Source: an uncultured Ignavibacteria bacterium (GTDB lineage Bacteria; Bacteroidota; Ignavibacteria; Tepidaquicellales; Tepidaquicellaceae). Taken from it: a DNA stretch of 33,044 nt. Below the pieces are notes generated by a model. It ran no database searches and was not told where the DNA came from. It saw only the letters and a list, made by a program, of their open reading frames with translations. This document shows positions 1 through 7,908 of the stretch, in pieces. How positions within the stretch are numbered: position 1 is the stretch's first letter; each line of letters starts with the position of its first letter. The stretch is from contig CALMST010000001.1 of the NCBI GenBank assembly GCA_937872315.1, positions 1 through 33,044 on the forward strand, read 5' to 3'. The position numbers and the translations under genes are program-made.

Positions 1-173
1 TGTCCAAAACAATTTTTTTAATTTACAAAAAGTATTAATACATTCAAAAATCATAATATAAATTTTGTTTTTTAAAACAAACCCGCCTTTGATTTGGGAT
101 TTGGTATATCAGATTTGGAATTTATATGTTTTTATAAAACGTAAGATTGGTATTCAAAAACAAAAACCCGCCT

Positions 174-323
174 GTGATTCATTGCCGAAAAGGAATTCAG
201 AATATTGGCGAAAAGCAAAAATTTCTTGTCTGAGACGCACGGCAATGCTCTTCTGCCGGGCGGTGAGTTGTCCCAAGTACTCGGGATTGCCGGCAATACT
301 CTGAATTTCCGGCAATGTATCAC
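174..323. repeat. Degenerate palindromic intergenic element, copy 1
   Basis: The left arm (174-210) and right arm (about 285-323) are imperfect inverted copies. Both carry GTGAT-x-CATTGCCG followed by AATTCAG and a-TATTG-type sequence, read on opposite strands. The left half (198-234) also matches 23659-23696, sharing the order CAGAA-x-ATTGGCG, AAGCAAAAA and TC-x-TCTGAG with scattered mismatches. Internal symmetry plus a second dispersed copy suggest a decayed family of intergenic repeats rather than a gene. I recall similar GGCGGGAAGCAAAAA-type repeats between genes in related genomes but cannot verify this here. Confidence 0.6.
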
Positions 324-363
324 CAGCGTGAGATTATTCTATTGCCAAGCTTTTCGAGCCTGT

Positions 364-384
364 CCCCGAGTGCTTTAGTCGGGG
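364..384. repeat. GC-rich hairpin CCCCGA/TCGGGG
   Basis: A six-base-pair perfect stem (CCCCGA at 364-369, TCGGGG at 379-384) closes a nine-base loop. It stands out in an AT-rich surround. There is no T-tract after it, so it is not a standard intrinsic terminator. It sits just downstream of the degenerate palindrome and may be part of the same decayed element. Confidence 0.45.
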
Positions 385-553
385 TATCATTCAAAAGAAA
401 AACGGGTAAACTTTCTATACTTAAATACAGAACAATCTGAATAAAACTTTTTGGACCAGTATGGTGTCATGCCATTTAATGAAAATTTTTATGAATGTTT
501 ATAGTATTCCGAAAAAATTATATTGTAAAAATTTTTGAAACGATTCACACTAA

Positions 554-3496
554 ATGAAGAAAGTTCTCCTAATTTTTCTATTCACATTCCAGTCTTTATA
601 CTCCTGGCAAAGCATTGATCAGATCCTTGATTATACACTTTCCTTCAGAGGGCTCACACGTGAAGATATCAATATTCCTGTTAATTTTGATTTTGATAAA
701 GAAAAAACTCCCCGGAATAATGCTAAACTTCTTCTTCCTGTTGTGAAGGATCTGATGCAGGAACCTTTGCAATCCTTTGGGTTTACGGATAGTGTTATAT
801 TGTTAAAGGATAAAGATCTTGTAGATCTGGTTAAAAAGATGTTTGAATATAATAATTATATACCGGTTACAAATGAAAATGAATTATCCAAAATGACAAT
901 TTTTAATGTTGAGTGGTTAAAATCCGTAGGAATAAATTCCGGATATGTATTTATGAAAGATTCAGATGATCTTGGTAATGATATTGTCGATTTTGTTAAA
1001 AAGAGAAGGATTGAACAAAAAAATTTTCTTAATTCCTTTTCAAAAGAGGAATTAAATTATTTATCAAAGAATCTGATGTCATTGGTTTCCGAATCTGAAG
1101 ATAGTGACAATGAAAGTGGTAACAGTACTGATATATTTAAATATAACATAGCCCGAGATTCTTCAATGATGATCTCAAAAAGAACTATAGATATACTTAG
1201 TCAGGTTAACCGGGATTCGATTTTGGATAATTCCGGTGCTGATATTAAGGAATGTTTCACGCTATATGAACTTTTAAAGAAAAATGTAAATGATGTCAGT
1301 TCTAATAGTGAAGAGCAAATAAACAATGAATATGTTCAGGGAAATTTTCTTTACTATTATGATGAAGGTGGGATCAGGATTGCAATTGGAGGGAAAGGAA
1401 AAAATATTTATACCGGACATTTTGATTTTATAATCGATGTGGGCGGAGATGATGTGTATAATATAGAGAATGCTGATGCAGAGTCTTCAGGGAAACGGTT
1501 TAAACCGTTTTCCCTGAGCGGGTTCAATTGTATAATCGATCTTTCAGGAAACGATTACTATTTATCGTCATCCAATTTTTCATTAGCCGGCGCAGTATTC
1601 TCGTCAGGATTTATATTTGATAAAGAAGGAGACGATACTTATAAAGGAAAGAATGTTTCTCTCGGATCAGCTATTTGCGGACTCGGGGTTTTATACGATG
1701 AAAGCGGCAACGATACTTATCACGCAAATCAGTTCTCGATAGGAGCTGCTTCCTTTGGTGTTGGACTTCTTATTGACAGAGGCGGCAATGACATTTACAT
1801 TGCAAATTCATATTCACAGGGATTCGGAATGACTGAAGGCGTTGGAGCAATAGTAGATAATAAAGGAAATGACAATTATTTAATTGACGCGCGCTCTCTG
1901 GATATAGGAAGATATGAAGATCATTACGTTTCAATGTCGCAGGGTTACGGTTTAGGTCTGCGTCCTTACTACGCAGGCGGGATTGGACTTATTATCGAGG
2001 GCGAAGGCAATGATATTTATTCGACAGATATATTCGGTCAGGGCGGAGGATACTGGTACGGACTGGGATGCATTGCTGATAAGTCGGGTAATGATAAATA
2101 TAATTCTTATCAGTATGCGCAAGGTGCGGGTATTCATTTAGCTGTCGGACTTTTAAAGGATTATGAAGGCTGGGATTTTTATTCATCCAACGGAGTTTCG
2201 CAGGGATGCGGTCATGATTTCGGTTTCGGATTATTATATGATGTAAAAGGAAATGATAATTATTCGGCATATTCACTTTCACAGGGAGCCGGTAATGCTA
2301 ACGGCATTGGAATGCTGATAGATGAATCCGGACGAGACGGTTATCTTAACAAAGAACCGGGCAATTCAAGAGGATATGGAAATTCAAGACGTGAATTCGG
2401 CAGTCTCGGAATTTTTCTTGATGCTTCGGGTGAGGATTTTTACTCAGTCGGCGGAATGGACAGTGTAATGAGCAACTCTTCCATGTGGGGAGTTTTTAAT
2501 GATTATTATCTCATGCCTGAAAATACTTCACAGCAATCTGATGTTTCTGCCGGTTTTAAAATACCTTTTACTGATTCAGATTCAAATAAGATTTATACTC
2601 AGGATGAATTATTCATAATGGCAAAGACTATAGAACCAAGATTTTCTAAATGGCAGGAATTCGGTTTCAGGAAACTTGCAGATGACAGTCTTAATACTCC
2701 CGCATACATTATGAAATATCTTGATACGGATGATCACAGAGCCGGGCTTGTATTGAGAAACCTTAGTCTTAAGATCGGATATTCGACCGGAAATTATTTC
2801 AAACAACAATTAAATCAGTACAATACTTCAATGCGTTCGAAGCCGACCATGAACACAAATCAGGTAGCTTTCATCTGTTATCTTTTCGGAGAGACCAGAA
2901 ATCCTGCCGGAAAGGAAGAATTGCTTGCACTTACATATGTCAATGATATAAGAATAAGAACAGCAGCACTTAACGCTCTTGGCAAGATCAGGTATGACAC
3001 ACTGGATAATGCATACATTCTGAATGTTTCGGAAAGATTAAGAGAGCTTGCAGCAGATACTTCACAAAATAAACTTTATAAAAAAGATATTTCTTATGCA
3101 TTTAAGAATTACTATAATTTTGATAATATTGCATCTCTTATTAACTTAATGGATTTTGATTATTTTGGTGTCAGGTTTCCGGCAGCTGAAGCTCTGAAAA
3201 TATACAGGAATGAATATTTTGGATTTATTACTGATGAACTGATAAGCAGTATTTCACATGATAAGAAATGGTTTCAATGTTTTTTATATTCAACGGAAGA
3301 TCTGCCCGACGAAAATTTCAGATCGGTTTATCTGAGATGTGAGAATTATTTTAATGATAACGATGATATTGTAAACATGAACAGGCTGGAAATTTTAAAA
3401 AGAAAAGTTAAAACTTTTAGTGATTCAGAAATAATTTACTGGGCTGAATCAAAGATCAAAGAACTTCAATCAAAAAGTATTTTAAAAATAAATTAA
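554..3496 (+). CDS. Secreted GND-x-Y repeat solenoid protein with HEAT-like C-terminus
   Basis: I recognise no named family. The first ~18 residues form a signal peptide (MKK start, hydrophobic core, ending near LYSWQ), so the protein is exported. Residues ~20-280 are a non-repetitive alpha-rich region. Residues ~284-634 hold 13 repeats, mostly 26-27 residues long, of the form G-[ND]-D-x-Y-x(5)-S-x-G-x(5)-G-x-G-x-[LI]-x-D-x-x-G. The Gly/Asp spacing suggests a beta-solenoid whose Asp-rich turns could bind Ca2+, but this is not the classic nine-residue RTX nonapeptide. Residues ~690-980 look like HEAT-type helical repeats (for example AALNALGKI). The next gene starts 4 bases after the stop, so the two are probably co-transcribed and act at the cell surface or in the periplasm. 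Function is unknown; adhesion or scaffold roles are only guesses. Confidence 0.85.
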   Translation: MKKVLLIFLFTFQSLYSWQSIDQILDYTLSFRGLTREDINIPVNFDFDKEKTPRNNAKLLLPVVKDLMQEPLQSFGFTDSVILLKDKDLVDLVKKMFEYNNYIPVTNENELSKMTIFNVEWLKSVGINSGYVFMKDSDDLGNDIVDFVKKRRIEQKNFLNSFSKEELNYLSKNLMSLVSESEDSDNESGNSTDIFKYNIARDSSMMISKRTIDILSQVNRDSILDNSGADIKECFTLYELLKKNVNDVSSNSEEQINNEYVQGNFLYYYDEGGIRIAIGGKGKNIYTGHFDFIIDVGGDDVYNIENADAESSGKRFKPFSLSGFNCIIDLSGNDYYLSSSNFSLAGAVFSSGFIFDKEGDDTYKGKNVSLGSAICGLGVLYDESGNDTYHANQFSIGAASFGVGLLIDRGGNDIYIANSYSQGFGMTEGVGAIVDNKGNDNYLIDARSLDIGRYEDHYVSMSQGYGLGLRPYYAGGIGLIIEGEGNDIYSTDIFGQGGGYWYGLGCIADKSGNDKYNSYQYAQGAGIHLAVGLLKDYEGWDFYSSNGVSQGCGHDFGFGLLYDVKGNDNYSAYSLSQGAGNANGIGMLIDESGRDGYLNKEPGNSRGYGNSRREFGSLGIFLDASGEDFYSVGGMDSVMSNSSMWGVFNDYYLMPENTSQQSDVSAGFKIPFTDSDSNKIYTQDELFIMAKTIEPRFSKWQEFGFRKLADDSLNTPAYIMKYLDTDDHRAGLVLRNLSLKIGYSTGNYFKQQLNQYNTSMRSKPTMNTNQVAFICYLFGETRNPAGKEELLALTYVNDIRIRTAALNALGKIRYDTLDNAYILNVSERLRELAADTSQNKLYKKDISYAFKNYYNFDNIASLINLMDFDYFGVRFPAAEALKIYRNEYFGFITDELISSISHDKKWFQCFLYSTEDLPDENFRSVYLRCENYFNDNDDIVNMNRLEILKRKVKTFSDSEIIYWAESKIKELQSKSILKIN
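1403..2455 (+). repeat. Coding repeats: 13 GND-x-Y solenoid units
   Basis: Within the gene at 554-3496, the [GN]-D-x-Y motif recurs 13 times, the first one degenerate (KNIY). Typical spacing is 26-27 codons (78-81 bases). Two longer units, near the second and seventh motifs, carry insertions. At the DNA level the copies have diverged, so this is an old duplication rather than a recent tandem expansion. Confidence 0.8.
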
Positions 3497-3500
3497 TATA

Positions 3501-4226
3501 ATGTCAAAATTAAATCTGTTGAAAATAATATCATTTGTAATGCTCACAGTAAGTATGTCGAGCTGCATAAATGTTAATCAGAAGACCAAAATAAATAAAG
3601 ATATGTCCGGTGAAATGGTGCTGCATTACTGGTCCCCTACTAATTTTGTTGATATTGGAGACATCAATATGGGAGATGATATAGCTGGATTCAGTTATAT
3701 GGATTCAGAAATTAAGAAAAAATATTCTTCCGGGAATATGGAAATTACAAATATGAGAAGAGTTACATCAAATGTGGATACAACAACGCATATTGAAATA
3801 AACATTGTTTTCAAAGATATCAATAAACTCCCCGAATCAAATGGATTTGCCAATATTGAAGTAAGCTATGCCAAGGGTAAGGACGGTATGGATTTCAGGT
3901 ATTTCATTCCAAAGGATACTTCCATAAGATTAAATTATGTAAAAGATATAAATACACTTGAATATATATTTGAATTTCCGGATGAGGTCATTTCGACAAA
4001 CGGTACTATAGAACCAACCACTAATGATAAAGGTGAAAAAATAAATAATCAGGTCAGATGGAAATTTCAGGTAAGCGATCATGCTTCGGAGGATTTTGAG
4101 TTAACAGCTACAGTAAAAGAAAGTTTCAGTGTTTGCGGATTGTTTGGAATCGAACTTCCGGTAATCTTTCTTTTTGGAATGGTTTTAATGAATTCAAAAA
4201 GGATCTTTAGAAAAAATATCAAATAA
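3501..4226 (+). CDS. Lipoprotein, LppM-like, with C-terminal membrane segment
   Basis: The N-terminus has a lysine-containing start, a hydrophobic stretch and a lipobox ending at Cys22 (SMSSC), so it should be a lipoprotein. Residues just after it (VNQKTKINKDMSGEMVLHY) resemble the start of LppM/DUF3153-type domains, in which a beta-rich domain precedes one transmembrane helix. A hydrophobic segment near residues 212-231 followed by KRIFRKNIK fits that layout. The match is by impression, not alignment. It lies 4 bases behind the solenoid gene and before a strong terminator, so the two form a two-gene unit. Role unknown. Confidence 0.75.
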   Translation: MSKLNLLKIISFVMLTVSMSSCINVNQKTKINKDMSGEMVLHYWSPTNFVDIGDINMGDDIAGFSYMDSEIKKKYSSGNMEITNMRRVTSNVDTTTHIEINIVFKDINKLPESNGFANIEVSYAKGKDGMDFRYFIPKDTSIRLNYVKDINTLEYIFEFPDEVISTNGTIEPTTNDKGEKINNQVRWKFQVSDHASEDFELTATVKESFSVCGLFGIELPVIFLFGMVLMNSKRIFRKNIK

Positions 4227-4340
4227 CGGATCTGATAAAAAGTTTTTATTAACTTCAAAATTAAACATAAGGAAATAGATTTTAAGAAAATGTAACTTTT
4301 GAAGTAAATTTCTATCGGGAAATTACAGATCCTTTTTCTC

Positions 4341-4376
4341 AGCCCTGTTCATTTTTTGTGGACAGGGCTTTTTATT
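4341..4376 (+). terminator. Intrinsic terminator
   Basis: AGCCCTGTTC (4341-4350) pairs with GGACAGGGCT (4360-4369) in a ten-pair stem with one G-T wobble and a nine-base loop. The T-rich tail TTTTATT follows. It lies about 115 bases after the lipoprotein stop and should end the two-gene unit that starts at 554. Confidence 0.88.
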
Positions 4377-4501
4377 AACTGGCTTACTTGTTTTATTATA
4401 AGAATCAAAGATTTTCAGACAAATAATATTCGATATTATTACTTTTCCATTTTTCAATTTTTATAAATCATAAAAAAAGTTCATTTAAATGTAAATTGAA
4501 C

Positions 4502-4507
4502 AAGGAG
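4502..4507 (+). promoter_or_regulatory. Shine-Dalgarno-like AAGGAG
   Basis: AAGGAG is the best ribosome-binding-site match I noticed in the window, whose genes otherwise mostly lack one. It lies 6 bases before a TTG (4514) and 26 bases before the ATG of the hydrolase gene at 4534. It is therefore well placed for the short leader ORF and too far to serve the ATG directly. Confidence 0.45.
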
Positions 4508-4513
4508 ATTTAA

Positions 4514-4537
4514 TTGAATATATTTACCGCACAATGA
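4514..4537 (+). CDS. Possible seven-codon leader peptide
   Basis: A TTG start with a well-spaced AAGGAG is followed by six sense codons (reading MNIFTAQ) and a TGA. That TGA overlaps the ATG of the hydrolase gene as ATGA. The arrangement fits translational coupling, with ribosomes ending the leader and restarting on the ATG. It could equally be chance; the peptide is too short for compositional evidence. Confidence 0.25.
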   Translation: MNIFTAQ

Positions 4538-5724
4538 ACAGATTCAGTCCGGTATTATTTTTATTTATAATTTTGTTTAAATCAGCTTTATCCTTTGGAT
4601 ATTCCACTGATTATGATTTTACAGAAATTGATGAGATCATCTCTGGTGGAATCATAAACGGTGCATTTCCGGGTGCACAGGTTCTAATAGGTAATGAAAA
4701 TGAAATACTTTACAATAAGAGTTATGGAAATTTTACATATGATGAGAATTCACCGGCAGTAACTGACAGGACAATGTATGATCTGGCTTCCTTAACAAAG
4801 GTCATTGCAACCACTTCAGCAATTATGAAACTATATGATGAGAAAAAGTTTAATCTTTCAGATAAAGTTTCATCTTATATTCCGGAATTTGGAAGTAATG
4901 GAAAAGAAGACATAACGATACTGAATCTTTTAGTTCATAATTCAGGATTAACAGCTTTTGTACCATTTTACAAAACATATTCAAACAGTGAGGATGTTTT
5001 GAATGCCATCTACAGTGCAGAGTTAGTTTATCCGACAGGAACAGATTTTATTTACAGTGATCTTAATGCGGTAGTTCTTGGCAAGCTAGTCGAAAAGATC
5101 TCAGGAAAAGATCTGAATCAGTATTGCATTGAAAATATTTTTTTGCCTCTGGATATGCATAGTACGATGTTTGTTCCTGATGAAAGTTTAAAAAATAAGA
5201 TAGCTCCGACCGAAAATGATACATACTGGAGAGGCAGACTGCTTCAGGGTGAGGTACATGATGAGACCACCGCAATGCTTGATGGTATATCGGGTAATGC
5301 CGGACTCTTTTCCAATGCCACTGATATTTATAAACTTGTAAGAGTATTGCTTAATAACGGCAGATATTATAATCCATATACAAGATCGCTGAAAGAAGAA
5401 AGGATGTTTAATGAATATACAGTAGAATTGTTCACAAAAAAATATGAGGATGTTTATTATGAAAATTCCAGGGCTTTAGGCTGGGATACCAAACCTCTTG
5501 AATCATCAACAAGATACAGAATTCCATGCGGTGAGCTTATCTCCGATAATTGTTTTGGTCATACGGGATATACAGGAACAAGTGTATGGTGTGACAAAGA
5601 CAGGAAGATAATTGTAATATTATTAACAAACCGTGTTTATCCGACAAGAAATAATTACGGGATCAGGGACATAAGACCTGAGATCCATAATGCGGCAATT
5701 GAGATAGTAACATCTCAAAACTAA
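4534..5724 (+). CDS. Exported serine hydrolase, beta-lactamase/PBP-like (class C fold)
   Basis: The signal peptide spans the first ~20 residues (hydrophobic, ending near LSFGYS), so the enzyme acts outside the cytoplasm. The beta-lactamase family (PF00144) motifs are present. S-x-x-K is Ser86-Leu-Thr-Lys89, with Ser as the acylated nucleophile. The tyrosine motif is Tyr174-Ser-Asp, and the third motif is His343-Thr-Gly345. This set is typical of the large PF00144 group of esterases, D-amino-acid peptidases and penicillin-binding-like proteins, where YSDLN and GHTG are common. The substrate cannot be told from sequence, and antibiotic resistance should not be assumed. It heads the plus-strand run, 25 bases before pruA. 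Confidence 0.9.
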   Translation: MNRFSPVLFLFIILFKSALSFGYSTDYDFTEIDEIISGGIINGAFPGAQVLIGNENEILYNKSYGNFTYDENSPAVTDRTMYDLASLTKVIATTSAIMKLYDEKKFNLSDKVSSYIPEFGSNGKEDITILNLLVHNSGLTAFVPFYKTYSNSEDVLNAIYSAELVYPTGTDFIYSDLNAVVLGKLVEKISGKDLNQYCIENIFLPLDMHSTMFVPDESLKNKIAPTENDTYWRGRLLQGEVHDETTAMLDGISGNAGLFSNATDIYKLVRVLLNNGRYYNPYTRSLKEERMFNEYTVELFTKKYEDVYYENSRALGWDTKPLESSTRYRIPCGELISDNCFGHTGYTGTSVWCDKDRKIIVILLTNRVYPTRNNYGIRDIRPEIHNAAIEIVTSQN

Positions 5725-5749
5725 AATTAAAATATAAACAAAAAATACA

Positions 5750-7306
5750 ATGAGACTACCTAAATTTAAAAATGAGCCATTTACAAATTTTTCAGACAGG
5801 AAAAACAAACAGGCATTTGAAAAAGCTCTGGAAAAAGTTACCGATAGATTCAAAAAGGAATACCCTGTTACGATAGGCGGAGAGGATTTTTATACCGACA
5901 ACAAATTATATTCATACAATCCTTCCAAAAAGGATGAGATACTTGGTACATTTCAAAGAGCAACAGCCGAGATGGGAATAAAGGCAATCGATATTGCAAA
6001 TAATGTTTTTGCCGAATGGAAAAATGAATCTGTAAAGAAAAGAGTAAAATATCTGGTAGAAGCAGCAAGAATAATGAGAAAAAGAAAACACGAGTTTTCT
6101 GCAATGATGGTATATGAAGTAGGAAAAAACTGGGCTGAAGCTGACGGTGATACAGCCGAAGCAATTGATTTCATGGAATATTATGCAAGGGAAATGTTAA
6201 GATATGCTGAAGGTCAGGATACTGTAAAGTATCCCGGCGAAAAGAACAGGGTAGAATATATTCCTTTAGGTGTTGGCGTAGTCATACCGCCATGGAATTT
6301 CCCTCTTGCGATACTGGTCGGAATGACAACTGCGGCAATAGTATCAGGAAATACAGTGGTATTAAAACCTTCAAGCGACTCCCCTGCCATTGGGAGAATG
6401 TTCTTTGAATTACTTGAAGAAATAAAATTACCAAAAGGAGTTGTCAATTTTATCACAGGTGACGGAAGTGTTATCGGTGATCTTCTTATTTCACACCCTC
6501 TCACAAGATTCATTTCGTTTACCGGATCAATGGAAGTCGGATTAAGAATAAATGAATTAGCCGCAAAAAATCAGCCTTCCCAGATCTGGATAAAGAGGGT
6601 TGTTGCGGAAATGGGCGGTAAAGATTCTATAGTTGTTGATAAAGATCTTCTTGATTTCAATGATACAGTCAAAGGGGTAGTATCGGCAGCATTTGGTTTT
6701 CAGGGACAAAAATGTTCGGCTTGTTCAAGAGTAATAGTAGATGAAAACATTTATGAAGAATTCTGTGAAGCATTAGTTGATGAGACTAAAAAATTAACTG
6801 TAGGTGAATCAAAAGATAACCCGGGCTTAGGACCTGTCATAAATGAAAAATCAAAGAACAGCATTACGGGTTATATAAAGACTGCTTTGAATGAAGGCGG
6901 AAAACTGATACACGGCGGAAATGAACTTTCAGATACAGGATTTTTCATACAGCCGACCATTATCAGAGATGTAGAACCGGATGCAACTATAGCTCAGGAA
7001 GAAATATTCGGACCGGTGCTTGCGGTTATAAAATCTAAGAATTTTGAAGACGGATTAAAAATTGCCAATAATACAATATATGGTCTAACGGGAGCTGTTT
7101 ATACAAAGCATAAGAAAAAACTTGAAAAAGCCGAGAAGGAATTCTTTGTAGGAAATCTTTATCTTAACAGAAAATGTACCGGAGCATTGGTAGGTGTTCA
7201 TCCGTTCGGCGGATTTAACATGAGCGGAACAGATTCCAAAGCAGGAGGAAGAGATTATCTCGGATTATTCTTACAGGCAAAATCAATTGCGCAAAAAATA
7301 AAATAA
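5750..7306 (+). CDS. pruA: L-glutamate gamma-semialdehyde dehydrogenase (P5C dehydrogenase)
   Basis: This enzyme oxidises glutamate-5-semialdehyde (in equilibrium with 1-pyrroline-5-carboxylate) to glutamate with NAD+, the last step of proline catabolism. The aldehyde dehydrogenase fold covers the whole 518 residues. The motif PPWNFPLAI is near residue 181, general base Glu287 lies in AEMGGKD, and nucleophile Cys322 lies in GQKCSACSR. The length and the N-terminus (a KNEP motif, a K-rich helix, then TIGG) match the stand-alone RocA/PruA type of about 515 residues, not the bifunctional PutA. No proline dehydrogenase lies in the window. The start ATG follows an A-rich leader without a Shine-Dalgarno sequence. 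Confidence 0.95.
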   Translation: MRLPKFKNEPFTNFSDRKNKQAFEKALEKVTDRFKKEYPVTIGGEDFYTDNKLYSYNPSKKDEILGTFQRATAEMGIKAIDIANNVFAEWKNESVKKRVKYLVEAARIMRKRKHEFSAMMVYEVGKNWAEADGDTAEAIDFMEYYAREMLRYAEGQDTVKYPGEKNRVEYIPLGVGVVIPPWNFPLAILVGMTTAAIVSGNTVVLKPSSDSPAIGRMFFELLEEIKLPKGVVNFITGDGSVIGDLLISHPLTRFISFTGSMEVGLRINELAAKNQPSQIWIKRVVAEMGGKDSIVVDKDLLDFNDTVKGVVSAAFGFQGQKCSACSRVIVDENIYEEFCEALVDETKKLTVGESKDNPGLGPVINEKSKNSITGYIKTALNEGGKLIHGGNELSDTGFFIQPTIIRDVEPDATIAQEEIFGPVLAVIKSKNFEDGLKIANNTIYGLTGAVYTKHKKKLEKAEKEFFVGNLYLNRKCTGALVGVHPFGGFNMSGTDSKAGGRDYLGLFLQAKSIAQKIK

Positions 7307-7335
7307 CCGGTTTTAAAAATTAATCATATAACATA

Positions 7336-7581
7336 TTGAAATTAATATCAGCGCTTGTAATGCTGTCAGCTTTTATTTCAATGACAGGTTGTGGAAAGAG
7401 TGAACTTGAGATAGAAAAGGAAAAGATCAGGCAGCAGGCTTTGGAGCTGCAGCAGAAAATAGATTCCACACAGAATATTATTGATTCAGAAAGAGTATCA
7501 TTAGACAGTCTGATGTACAGGATCAAAAAAGATTCGGTTGAAATTGATTCGATGATGAATAAGATCAAAAAATTAAAATAA
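7336..7581 (+). CDS. Mini coiled-coil lipoprotein A (Lpp-like)
   Basis: This 81-residue protein has a lipoprotein signal with lipobox MTGC, lipid-bearing Cys19, and a mature chain of about 63 residues. The mature chain is almost entirely charged heptad-like helix with five Asp-Ser pairs (KIDST, IIDSE, SLDSL, KKDSV, EIDSM) and ends in lysine. I chose the TTG at 7336 because the next ATG would remove the lysine of the signal peptide. Size, coiled coil and terminal Lys recall Braun's lipoprotein, but no homology is claimed. It is followed after 6 bases by a similar gene. Confidence 0.75.
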   Translation: MKLISALVMLSAFISMTGCGKSELEIEKEKIRQQALELQQKIDSTQNIIDSERVSLDSLMYRIKKDSVEIDSMMNKIKKLK

Positions 7582-7587
7582 TATATC

Positions 7588-7857
7588 ATGAAATATTTCA
7601 TTGCAGTTGCTTTATTAATATTTGCAACGCATTCAGGTTGCGGATATATTAAGGACAAGGCTACTGAAAAGATAAACGAAAAAATTGATAATACAATTGA
7701 TGAGAATATGCGATTGATTGATTCAATTACAGATAACAAGCTGAAAAATCTGGACTCCTTATCCAAAAGTACCGGAATGTCAGTGGATTCTCTGAAAGCT
7801 CAGATAGATTCTATGAGCCGGATAACGAAGGAAGCTTTAAAAAAGAATATGAAGTAA
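7588..7857 (+). CDS. Mini coiled-coil lipoprotein B (Lpp-like)
   Basis: This 89-residue protein has the lipobox HSGC with Cys18. The mature chain of ~72 residues is predicted helical and rich in K, D, I and S. It repeats the [LIV]-D-S-hydrophobic motif four times (LIDSI, NLDSL, SVDSL, QIDSM) and also ends in lysine. Motif and layout match the preceding gene, so the pair is probably an old tandem duplication. Expected location is the periplasmic face of the outer membrane. Function is unknown; a spacer or peptidoglycan tether is an inference from shape alone. Confidence 0.75.
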   Translation: MKYFIAVALLIFATHSGCGYIKDKATEKINEKIDNTIDENMRLIDSITDNKLKNLDSLSKSTGMSVDSLKAQIDSMSRITKEALKKNMK

Positions 7858-7908
7858 TTTTGAAAAATCTTTAAAAATAATATTAAGAATTAAACTAAAT
7901 TAATTTAA

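Larger units (their letters stand above)
1..553. other. Non-coding left end with repeat remnants
   Basis: No convincing gene is present. Short open frames here (65-304 plus, 132-323 minus) have no family resemblance and run straight through an inverted repeat, so I treat them as chance. The stretch holds a degenerate palindromic element (174-323), a GC-rich hairpin (364-384), and then about 170 bases of AT-rich leader before the gene at 554. I could not fix a promoter with confidence. Confidence 0.7.
4227..4533. other. Intergenic spacer with terminator and nested inverted repeats
   Basis: No gene is seen apart from a possible seven-codon leader at its right edge (4514-4537). A GGATCTG (4228-4234) / CAGATCC (4326-4332) pair encloses ACTTCAAAA (4252-4260) / TTTTGAAGT (4297-4305). 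A classical terminator hairpin follows at 4341-4376. The remaining AT-rich ~120 bases should contain the promoter of the downstream run, but I see no clear boxes. Confidence 0.6.

Noticed and set aside
65-323. Overlapping short open frames on both strands
   Set aside because: They run through the inverted repeat, have no signal or motif, and overlap each other.
364-384. Intrinsic terminator at the GC-rich hairpin
   Set aside because: There is no T-tract after the stem and no gene ends just before it.
1952-2282. Two minus-strand frames inside the solenoid gene
   Set aside because: They are antisense shadows of the repeat region, produced by its biased codons.
4534-5724. Reading the hydrolase as an antibiotic-resistance beta-lactamase
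   Set aside because: The SxxK, Tyr and HTG motifs are shared by many esterases and peptidases of PF00144. Nothing here indicates resistance.
7320-7766. 148-codon minus-strand frame rich in hydrophobic residues
   Set aside because: It is antisense to both mini-lipoproteins, whose signal peptides and lipoboxes are clearly on the plus strand.
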